Below, in pieces: positions 7,046 to 12,971 of a stretch of DNA of 12,971 bases. The translations under genes were made by a program, and so were the position numbers. Below the pieces are notes generated by a model. That model saw only the letters and a list, made by a program, of their open reading frames with translations, made no database searches and was not told where the DNA came from. The number at the start of each line of letters is the position of its first letter. Position 1 is the stretch's first letter. The stretch is taken from the NCBI GenBank assembly GCA_964581505.1, contig CAZOOR010000073.1, forward strand, positions 1 through 12,971, in the 5' to 3' direction. Source of the DNA: CAZOOR01 sp964581505 (GTDB lineage Bacteria; Bacteroidota; Ignavibacteria; Kapaibacteriales; UBA2268).

Positions 7046-8743
7046 CTATTGATAATACTCACGAACTTTGTCTGCTACTGCATCAATTGAGACGACTTCA
7101 CGCTCGCCTGTGGCACGCAGTTTGAACTCAACATTACCGTTCTTAACGTTCTTTGCTCCTGCTATTATCTGCACGGGTATTCCGATTAAATCACCGTCAT
7201 TGAATTTTACGCCCGGCGATTCGTCTCTATCGTCAAATAATACTTCAAATCCGGCGGTGGTAAGTTCATCGTAAATTTTATTTGCCGCTTCCTCTACTTC
7301 CTTAGAGCGCGCAATACTCAGTCCGAGTAAATGAACCTGGAACGGTGCCAAGGCATGATTCCAAACAATACCGTGAGCATCAAAGTTCTGTTCGAGATAG
7401 CAAGCCATTACACGTTCCACGCCAATACCGTAGCTACCCATTATAATCGGATGTTCATTGCCTTCGGCGTCAAGGAAGTTAGCACCGAGGGCTTCCGAAT
7501 ACTTCGTTCCGAGTTTGAAGATATGTCCGAGTTCAATTGCTTTGACTACGCGCAAAGGAGTTCCGTCCGTTACGGAAGGTTCGCCTGCTTGCACTGTCCT
7601 GAAATCATAATAAGCTTCAATCTTGCAATCACGAAGCAAATCAATATTCTTCAAATGGAAGCCGTCCTTATTAGCACCACTCACCAAGCCGTTTGCATCT
7701 TTCAGCAATAGGTCGGCATACACTTTTATTCCGTCAGGCAATCCGACAGGTCCCATTGAGCCGGTGTTTGCTCCCGTTATTGCCACTAATTCATCGGCAT
7801 CGGCAGGACGGAATTGATTTGTTTTGAAAATAGTTTCGAGTTTGGATTCATTCAATTCGTCATTGCCTCTCATAAGTATCATCACGGGTTCGCCTGCAAC
7901 AATATAGACAACGGATTTTGCAAGCCGCTCTTCCGGCAATTCAAATTGCTCAATCAGGTCATCAATTGTTTTTGCATTAGGAGTTGCAAACTCTTCAATT
8001 GCCCCTTCGGTGTCAAGTCTGCCGACAGGTGGCACAGCGGATACAGCTACTTCGAGATTTGCCGCATAGCCCGAATCACTAACAGCACAGACATCTTCGC
8101 CTGCATCGGATTCGACCATAAACTCTTGCGATGCAGTACCGCCCATAGCACCGCTGGCGGCACCGACAACAAAATATTTCAATCCGCAACGCTTGAAAAT
8201 ACGTTCGTAAGCGGCATAATGCTTATTATAGTTTTCATCAAGTCCTTCCCAACTTGTATCCAGGGAATAAGCATCTTTCATAATAAACTGACGTCCGCGC
8301 AACACACCCGATTTCGGACGCGGTTCATTGCGGAACTTAGTTTGAATCTGATACCAAATTTTCGGCATATCGCGATAAGAACGAATATGCTGGCGTGCAT
8401 GATAAGTAATAATTTCTTCGTGTGTCGGAGCAAGCACCAAACCTTCGCGATTTTTAATATGGAACATAACATCACCCATAGCTTCCACGCGATTTGTTTG
8501 TTCCCAAATATCAATCGGATTGAGTGCCGGAAGTAAAAACTCCTGCCCGCCGATTGCGTCCATCTCTTCGCGTATGATTTCCATTATTTTTCGCAGTACG
8601 CGAAAACCGAGCGGTAGCCAAGAAAATACACCGGAAGCAAGCTGACGCACCAAACCGGAACGTAGCATAAGCTGATGCGAGGGAATAACCGCATCTGACG
8701 GTACTTCTTTTAATGTCGGGATAAAATATTCTGATTGTCGCAT
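7046..8743 (-). CDS. proS: Prolyl-tRNA synthetase, bacterial type with editing domain
   Basis: This 565-residue class II aminoacyl-tRNA synthetase attaches proline to tRNA-Pro in the cytoplasm. The catalytic core is split. Residues 1-215 hold RSGLVRQLASGVFSWLPLG (motif 1 region), APTHEE (105-110) and motif 2 FRNEPRPKSGVLRGRQF (137-153) followed by MKDAYSLD. Residues about 400-450 hold LGHIFKLGTKYS and motif 3 GSYGIGVERVMA (436-447). Between them, about 225-395, sits the YbaK-like insertion that removes mischarged alanine; Lys276 in RLAKSVVYIV fits the conserved editing lysine. The anticodon-binding domain spans about 467-565 and includes DDRDESPGVKFNDGDLIGIP. Length and order match the long bacterial form. 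AGGA lies about 7 bases before the ATG. It is the last gene of the murI-holA-proS run, 65 bases after holA. Confidence 0.97.
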   Translation of the reverse strand: MRQSEYFIPTLKEVPSDAVIPSHQLMLRSGLVRQLASGVFSWLPLGFRVLRKIMEIIREEMDAIGGQEFLLPALNPIDIWEQTNRVEAMGDVMFHIKNREGLVLAPTHEEIITYHARQHIRSYRDMPKIWYQIQTKFRNEPRPKSGVLRGRQFIMKDAYSLDTSWEGLDENYNKHYAAYERIFKRCGLKYFVVGAASGAMGGTASQEFMVESDAGEDVCAVSDSGYAANLEVAVSAVPPVGRLDTEGAIEEFATPNAKTIDDLIEQFELPEERLAKSVVYIVAGEPVMILMRGNDELNESKLETIFKTNQFRPADADELVAITGANTGSMGPVGLPDGIKVYADLLLKDANGLVSGANKDGFHLKNIDLLRDCKIEAYYDFRTVQAGEPSVTDGTPLRVVKAIELGHIFKLGTKYSEALGANFLDAEGNEHPIIMGSYGIGVERVMACYLEQNFDAHGIVWNHALAPFQVHLLGLSIARSKEVEEAANKIYDELTTAGFEVLFDDRDESPGVKFNDGDLIGIPVQIIAGAKNVKNGNVEFKLRATGEREVVSIDAVADKVREYYQ

Positions 8744-8781
8744 TTTTTTCCTATACCTGATTTACTTTAAAAATGAAAATA

Positions 8782-8796
8782 GACAATAATATTGTC
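8782..8796. repeat. 15-base palindrome in the holA-proS spacer
   Basis: GACAATAATATTGTC is a perfect inverted repeat around a central A, lying between the holA stop and the proS start. It is too AT-rich and lacks a T tract for a terminator; it could be a protein-binding site or chance. Confidence 0.3.
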
Positions 8797-8808
8797 ATTC
8801 TATTTAAT

Positions 8809-9885
8809 TTACTTTTTTACAATTTTGACAAAAAATTCTTCGAGCAAGTATTTGGGTTGTACGGAACTTGATTTTAATTTTTCGTCAATAGCAGTTAGCA
8901 TTTTAATCGCACGATTTATTTCGCCGGGTTTATACCGCCGTAACGAATCCGAATACTCACTCACAAAATACGGATTGATACCGACTGCTCCGGCAATTAC
9001 ATATTGATTGTTGTTGCTCCGTATAACCTCTTCCAGCTTCCATAATGTAGTGAAAAAACGAGAGAGGATAGTAACAATTAAAACTTCATGCCTGTCGTTT
9101 TCCAGCATTTTTTGCATTATTTCTATGCTTTTCGATAAATTACGTCTTCCGACCGCTTTTTGTAACTCGAACACATTATAAATATGCGAAGTTCCGAGCG
9201 AATGAGCTATATCTTCGGTTGTAATTTTATCCTCTTTGCTGACCATCGAAGCAACTTTGCGAATTTCCTGGTCAATTTCTCGCAAATCAGAATTAGTCTG
9301 AGCCAAAAGTAATTCTATTGCGTCATGTTCGACCTGCCTGTTTAGTTTTTCAAAACGGTTCCGCACCCAATTCGGATAGGCAGAATCACGAAACTTCGGA
9401 AATTCAATACAATCGTATTTTTCAAATAATTTGCCGTAAGGGAATTTCAGACTCTTTAATCTCTTCTCGGCTTTCGCTTTTTTTCTGGTATTACCCAATT
9501 CATAGGAAATACCGTTAAGTGAGCTGATGTCCGCCTTCAAAATCAAACAGGTAGTCGGTTGAGGATTGTCGAGATATTTATCAAAACCTGTATGAATATT
9601 TTCCTTTGCAGACGGTTTGCCTGCAAGTGCCTCGAAATTATTTACAACCACTACACGCTTGGGCGAAACAAAGGGATAAGAAAGACAGGCATCAACAACA
9701 GTACCGTAATCAGTCTCATTGCCGTCAAGTTTCTCGTAATCAAACTTTGCTTGTTCATCGGGAATTAGTTTCGAAATCAATTTATCAAATGCCTCGTCCA
9801 GCATAAATCTTTCTTCGCCGAAGATTAAAAGCACGGGCGGAAAATCGCCGGACAAAATAGTTTCTATGGAATTCAATAATGGCAT
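8809..9885 (-). CDS. holA: DNA polymerase III delta subunit (clamp loader)
   Basis: The 358-residue protein resembles the HolA delta subunit, the clamp-loader 'wrench' that opens the beta sliding clamp at primed sites during replication. The N-terminal domain begins VLLIFGEERFMLDEAFDKL (18-36), the usual G-E-E-x-F/Y-L start, and contains SYPFVSPKRVVVVNNFEAL (69-87). The middle part has LLLAQTNSDLREIDQEIRKVA (192-212) and ITTEDIAHSLGTSHIYNVFELQKAV (221-245). The C-terminal helical collar has the LENDRHEVLIVTILSRFFTTLWKL region (261-284). Residues 120-150 (SSLNGIS... to KFPYGK) form a basic, somewhat extended segment in the AAA-like domain. The ATG follows the murI TAA with no gap, so translation is probably coupled; AAGGA about 12 bases upstream lies inside murI. 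Confidence 0.93.
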   Translation of the reverse strand: MPLLNSIETILSGDFPPVLLIFGEERFMLDEAFDKLISKLIPDEQAKFDYEKLDGNETDYGTVVDACLSYPFVSPKRVVVVNNFEALAGKPSAKENIHTGFDKYLDNPQPTTCLILKADISSLNGISYELGNTRKKAKAEKRLKSLKFPYGKLFEKYDCIEFPKFRDSAYPNWVRNRFEKLNRQVEHDAIELLLAQTNSDLREIDQEIRKVASMVSKEDKITTEDIAHSLGTSHIYNVFELQKAVGRRNLSKSIEIMQKMLENDRHEVLIVTILSRFFTTLWKLEEVIRSNNNQYVIAGAVGINPYFVSEYSDSLRRYKPGEINRAIKMLTAIDEKLKSSSVQPKYLLEEFFVKIVKK

Positions 9886-10701
9886 TTATAAACTTATCCT
9901 TTTCGGCGTATTAACATCAAAATCAAGAAATCTGCGAGCGATATCGAAAAATGTCGAAGGCACATCTGTAACATAAAAATCAACATCAGGCGTAAAATTA
10001 AATTCATCTCTCTCTTTTGCAAGAAGTCCTGCTTCACCCAATATTCTGATGGCTGAAACTGCGGCATGCTCGCCGCTGTCAATAAGATTAACACCAGGTA
10101 CAATATCGGCAATTAATTTTTTCAATAAGGGATAGTGCGTACAACCCAAAATCAATGTATCAATTTCCTTTTCTTTTAATTCCTGCAAATACTCTTCTGC
10201 AATTAATTTACTTGCATCATGTTCCAGCCAGCCTTCCTCGACAATCGGCACAAACAAGGGGCAAGCTTTGGAGTAAATATTCAACGAGGACAATTCGGAA
10301 TAAAGCATAAGGGCTTTATCATAAGCACCGCTTGCAACAGTAGCCCGTGTACCGATTATACCTATATTATGATTGGAAGTTGTTCGCAAAGCCGCCTGAG
10401 CCGCAGGGATTATCATACCTATAACGGGAACATCAAACTCATTCTTGACTGCTTCCAGTGCAACGGACGATGCCGTATTGCAAGCAATGACAATCATCTT
10501 TGCACCCTTATCAATCAAAAAGCGGGCGGACTGTAAACTGTATTCTATGACAGTTTCAGCCGACTTATTGCCGTAAGGCACACGTGCCGTATCGCCCAAA
10601 TATATGTATTTCTCATAAGGTATAAATCTAAGGAATTGTTTTAATACGCTCAATCCGCCAATTCCGGAATCGAATACCCCAATCGGACTATTATTTTCCA
10701 T
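9886..10701 (-). CDS. murI: Glutamate racemase
   Basis: The 271-residue cytoplasmic enzyme interconverts L- and D-glutamate without a cofactor, supplying D-glutamate for peptidoglycan. The signature residues are present: GVFDSGIGGLSV with Asp11-Ser12, YLGDTARVPYGNKS (34-47), the first catalytic cysteine Cys74 in IACNTAS, and the second, Cys187 in LGCTHYPLL, next to His189. Length is usual for the family. It is the promoter-proximal gene of the murI-holA-proS run and its stop codon abuts the holA start. No strong Shine-Dalgarno site is seen. A TAAGTTTG box upstream is a possible promoter. Confidence 0.97.
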   Translation of the reverse strand: MENNSPIGVFDSGIGGLSVLKQFLRFIPYEKYIYLGDTARVPYGNKSAETVIEYSLQSARFLIDKGAKMIVIACNTASSVALEAVKNEFDVPVIGMIIPAAQAALRTTSNHNIGIIGTRATVASGAYDKALMLYSELSSLNIYSKACPLFVPIVEEGWLEHDASKLIAEEYLQELKEKEIDTLILGCTHYPLLKKLIADIVPGVNLIDSGEHAAVSAIRILGEAGLLAKERDEFNFTPDVDFYVTDVPSTFFDIARRFLDFDVNTPKRISL

Positions 10702-10727
10702 ACTTAATTTTGTAATAAATCCAAAAA

Positions 10728-10735
10728 CAAACTTA
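10728..10735 (-). promoter_or_regulatory. Candidate Bacteroidota-type -7 box for murI-holA-proS
   Basis: On the minus strand the sequence reads TAAGTTTG, an exact match to TAnnTTTG, and ends 26 bases before the murI ATG. No clear -33 partner was found. Confidence 0.35.
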
Positions 10736-10785
10736 AACTTTTTCAGATAATTTCAGAAATGTTAAGTTATCAAAAAACAATTTAT

Positions 10786-10793
10786 TATTTTTG
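10786..10793 (+). promoter_or_regulatory. Candidate Bacteroidota-type -7 box for the phosphofructokinase gene
   Basis: TATTTTTG matches TAnnTTTG and ends 39 bases before the ATG at 10833. It is divergent from the murI box in the same 131-base spacer. The region is very AT-rich, so chance matches are possible. Confidence 0.33.
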
Positions 10794-10832
10794 TTTTAAT
10801 AAATAAACATTTTTTAGAATTATGGTGCAAAT

Positions 10833-12041
10833 ATGGCAGAATTACATAAAATCGGTATAATCACCGGCGGCGGTGATTGCGGCGGATTGAATGCCGTGAT
10901 TCTCGGTGCTTCGCGTATTGCCAAGAACTTAGGTATCAAATCAACATTAATACCTAACGGTTATGCCGGATTATACAATTTGATTAATATGGAACTCGAA
11001 GAAATAGATTGGGTACGTTCCGATAAAATTCTCTCAGGTGTTGCCGGCTCCGAAGCAGGGCATTCAAGGGTGAAAATATCCAAAATTCAAGACCCTGAGA
11101 AATATGAGAAAATAAAAGCCGGATTGAAAAAGCACGGCATTGACGGACTGGTTATTGCCGGCGGGGACGACACCGGCTCGGTTGCCGTTGATTTAATTAA
11201 AAACGGCATTAAATGCGTCCATGTTCCGAAAACAATGGATTTGGATTTGCAAACTTATTCGGTCGGAGGTGATTCGACTATCAACAGAATTTCGCAATTT
11301 ACGCGGGATTTACGCACAACAGGACTGACACATAACCGCGCATTAATCATCGAAGTATTCGGAAGATATGCAGGACATACTGCTTTTCGCGGCGGTGTAG
11401 GTGCCGATGCCGATTGTATTCTCGTTCCGGAAATTCCCGTTGATTACGAAGTCGTTTACGAGCATTTCAAAAAAACATATATGACACGCCTGCAACACAG
11501 CGATGTCAGAGCATCAACATATATTATTGTTGCCGCCGAGGGTATTAAGGATATTCATGGCGAATACTTCACAGATAAAGACGCCGTTGATTCCTTCGGG
11601 CATCAGAAACTTAGCGGCGGTGCAACTTATGTCAGAAGACAACTTGAAAAATATATGAAACAAGACCCCGACTGGAAGTCATTTTTGCAGAACGAAGGTG
11701 TATATGTCGAAGGTATTTATATGTATCCCGAAATTCGCGAAATCTCGCTCGGACATCTAGTCCGCGCCGGTAACACGACAAGTTATGATGTTGCTTTCGG
11801 CAAGCAGGCGGGTGCGGCGGCTATTTACCTGCTCCGCGAAGATATTTCGGGAGTTACGGTAGTAAACATTGAAAACGATGTGGTTACATATATGCCTACC
11901 GAAAAAGCAATTAAGCAAAGATTTGCGAATTTGAGTGAAATTTCACTCTACGAAGATATGGGTATCTGCTTCGGCAGAGAGCCAATTCTATACGAACCGT
12001 CTTTCCAGAAACTCGAAGGACCGGTTCACAGATATATGTAA
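10833..12041 (+). CDS. 6-phosphofructokinase, probably pyrophosphate-dependent
   Basis: The 402-residue enzyme phosphorylates fructose 6-phosphate to the 1,6-bisphosphate in glycolysis. Family motifs are GIITGGGDCGGLNAVI (8-23), LVIAGGDDT (106-114), HVPKTMDLDL (130-139), EVFGRYAGH (174-182), AAEG (234-237) and LGHLVRAGNTTSYD (306-319). Two positions separate ATP from pyrophosphate enzymes: ATP types have GGDGS and PGT, while Asp113 and Lys133 here (GGDDT, PKT) fit the pyrophosphate type, which works reversibly. This is inference from signatures. The catalytic Asp136 and Asp138 are kept, but the middle residue of the usual TIDND is Leu137 rather than Asn. The first glycine loop reads DCGG where DCPG is common. 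No Shine-Dalgarno site is visible before the ATG. The gene is divergent from murI and ends in a strong terminator. Confidence 0.93.
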   Translation: MAELHKIGIITGGGDCGGLNAVILGASRIAKNLGIKSTLIPNGYAGLYNLINMELEEIDWVRSDKILSGVAGSEAGHSRVKISKIQDPEKYEKIKAGLKKHGIDGLVIAGGDDTGSVAVDLIKNGIKCVHVPKTMDLDLQTYSVGGDSTINRISQFTRDLRTTGLTHNRALIIEVFGRYAGHTAFRGGVGADADCILVPEIPVDYEVVYEHFKKTYMTRLQHSDVRASTYIIVAAEGIKDIHGEYFTDKDAVDSFGHQKLSGGATYVRRQLEKYMKQDPDWKSFLQNEGVYVEGIYMYPEIREISLGHLVRAGNTTSYDVAFGKQAGAAAIYLLREDISGVTVVNIENDVVTYMPTEKAIKQRFANLSEISLYEDMGICFGREPILYEPSFQKLEGPVHRYM

Positions 12042-12052
12042 TAATAAAATTC

Positions 12053-12091
12053 AAAAAAAACAGCCCGCCGAAAAGAGCGGGCTGTTTTTTT
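12053..12091. terminator. Bidirectional intrinsic terminator between phosphofructokinase and lipoprotein genes
   Basis: CAGCCCGC (12061-12068) and GCGGGCTG (12077-12084) form a perfect 8-bp GC-rich stem with an 8-base loop, flanked by eight A's before and seven T's after. The symmetric tracts let it serve the plus-strand gene ending at 12041 and the minus-strand gene ending at 12111. Confidence 0.93.
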
Positions 12092-12110
12092 GTTATTTTT
12101 TAGTCGTTGA

Positions 12111-12827
12111 TTATTTTACACCTTCGACCCAACACATTCCTCGTCCTTTTGTTCCTGCATTTTGCGACCACGTATCAGGAGCGGAATCTACTATTGTATA
12201 AGTTCCTGCTTTTAACTTGACATAAGGGTAACATTCCCAGTAAGCATTTGCCACATTGCCTTGACCGACCCTACCGACTGCCTGCCAAGGACCATAGACG
12301 GTACCGTTCTCGTCCTTCAAAGAAATGGTGCCGGGCAATGTATTATTATTATAATAGTGATATGTAGTAATCTTTGTTATTGTATATTCTTGGTCAGTTG
12401 TAAAAACAGATGGTTTTGTCGGTTTGCTTTGCACAGCCGCAACATTAGTTATTTCAAAAAGAAAATCCGCTTTCGGAAGTTTCTTGACAACAGTAATAAC
12501 AGCCTCGTCTTTTATAGTTGCATCAGATGCACTGGTAGCGATTAGCTTGTATGTACCGATATTAGCGGGTGCTTTGTAAATTACATAATTAGGATTTATT
12601 CCAATAGGAGTAGCTGTGCCGCCATTGCTCGGTTCAATCGTCCATACAACATTATTATTTGTCATATTTTCCGTAACGGCATAAAACTGCCTTTCGGTAT
12701 TAACTAATAAAGTAGCTTTGTTCGAGCTCATTATTATTTTACCTGTTTTAGTTGGTGGATTTGTGCCGCCATCAGAACATGCCGCTAACATAAAAACGGC
12801 AAGTAGCAAAATTATTGAACTTTTCAT
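12111..12827 (-). CDS. Lipoprotein with Ig-like domain and an unassigned C-terminal module
   Basis: The 238-residue protein begins with a type II signal peptide MKSSIILLLAVFMLAAC; the lipobox LAAC predicts lipid attachment at Cys17, followed by a flexible Gly/Pro/Thr linker. Residues about 31-113 look like a bacterial Ig-like (Big-type) fold: KATLLVNTERQFYAV, VVWTIEPSNGGTATPIG, YKLIATSASD and AVITVV. Residues about 122-238 form a separate module with ITKITTYHYYNN, GTISLKDENGTVYGPW, NAYWECYPYVKLKAGTYTIVDS and the end WSQNAGTKGRGMCWVEG. I recognise this last pattern as a recurring C-terminal module of secreted bacterial proteins but cannot name a family with certainty. The role is unknown; ligand binding or surface adhesion is plausible. 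AAGGA lies about 10 bases before the ATG. Confidence 0.88.
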   Translation of the reverse strand: MKSSIILLLAVFMLAACSDGGTNPPTKTGKIIMSSNKATLLVNTERQFYAVTENMTNNNVVWTIEPSNGGTATPIGINPNYVIYKAPANIGTYKLIATSASDATIKDEAVITVVKKLPKADFLFEITNVAAVQSKPTKPSVFTTDQEYTITKITTYHYYNNNTLPGTISLKDENGTVYGPWQAVGRVGQGNVANAYWECYPYVKLKAGTYTIVDSAPDTWSQNAGTKGRGMCWVEGVK

Positions 12828-12897
12828 TGTTTGTATCCTTTCAAAGTGGAAAAAAATATATACTTACTTTTGTTTCTTTTCTCAATATTTTCTGCAT

Positions 12898-12971
12898 TCA
12901 TATCGGCTTATCCGGAGGTAGTTTTAATTCACCGCCTTTTGAGGATTTTTGTTCTGTACTATATGCTTTCA
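12898..12971 (-). CDS. Possible C-terminal end of a minus-strand gene cut by the right edge
   Basis: Reading the minus strand from the edge, one frame is open for 23 codons and ends in TGA at 12900-12898; the other two frames stop within a few codons. The translation KAYSTEQKSSKGGELKLPPDKPI looks like a charged protein tail, and the stretch is less AT-rich than the spacer after it. It lies 70 bases upstream of the lipoprotein gene in the same direction, so the two could share a transcript. The open length is too short to exclude chance and no family can be named. Confidence 0.4.
   Translation of the reverse strand, partial: KAYSTEQKSSKGGELKLPPDKPI

Noticed and set aside
7814..8536. 240-codon open frame on the plus strand.
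   Set aside because: It lies wholly antisense to proS, whose motifs are intact, and its translation (rich in Cys, His and Phe) has no recognisable domain; it mirrors the codon bias of proS.
1..12971. Mobile elements, CRISPR arrays, tRNA or rRNA genes, and a multi-gene defence or biosynthetic system.
   Set aside because: I read both strands for transposase motifs, spaced repeats and structured RNA and found none. The genes are housekeeping or single envelope genes in ordinary arrangements.

Overview
The window looks like chromosomal DNA from an AT-rich member of the Bacteroidota/Chlorobiota (FCB) group; an Ignavibacteria or 'Kapabacteria'-like lineage is my guess, not a proven placement. The evidence is a type IX secretion (T9SS) C-terminal sorting domain on one protein and the start of a second, TAnnTTTG promoter-like boxes in front of three genes, weak or missing Shine-Dalgarno sites at some starts, and a family mix typical of that group (paired DUF1800/DUF1501, a glycolytic 6-phosphofructokinase with pyrophosphate-type signatures).

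Layout. (1) Positions 1-1420, minus strand: a secreted right-handed beta-helix protein with a T9SS-type tail, cut by the left edge. It has no stop inside the window, so a stop-to-stop ORF search misses it. A GC-rich double-hairpin element (8-48) lies in frame inside its sorting domain. (2) 1596-2504, plus: a cytoplasmic endonuclease/exonuclease/phosphatase-fold enzyme, convergent with (3) 2554-3651, minus: a GT4-type glycosyltransferase. (4) 3798-6980, plus: a tight two-gene operon of a DUF1800 protein and a DUF1501 protein. The latter carries a Tat-like N-terminus and a T9SS tail. A strong bidirectional terminator follows. (5) 10701-7046, minus: a housekeeping cluster murI-holA-proS (cell-wall D-glutamate, replication clamp loader delta, prolyl-tRNA synthetase). 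(6) 10833-12041, plus: a 6-phosphofructokinase divergent from murI, ending in a second bidirectional terminator shared with (7) 12111-12827, minus: a lipoprotein with an Ig-like domain and a second C-terminal module. The last 74 bases probably hold the C-terminal end of one more minus-strand gene.

The housekeeping genes (murI, holA, proS, phosphofructokinase) alternate with envelope or secreted genes. I see no mobile element, CRISPR array, tRNA, rRNA, phage gene or recognisable defence system. No convincing new multi-gene system is visible. The points most worth following are the palindromic element inside the sorting domain, the apparent Tat-plus-T9SS combination on the DUF1501 protein, and the altered FWHxHF-type motif in its DUF1800 partner.
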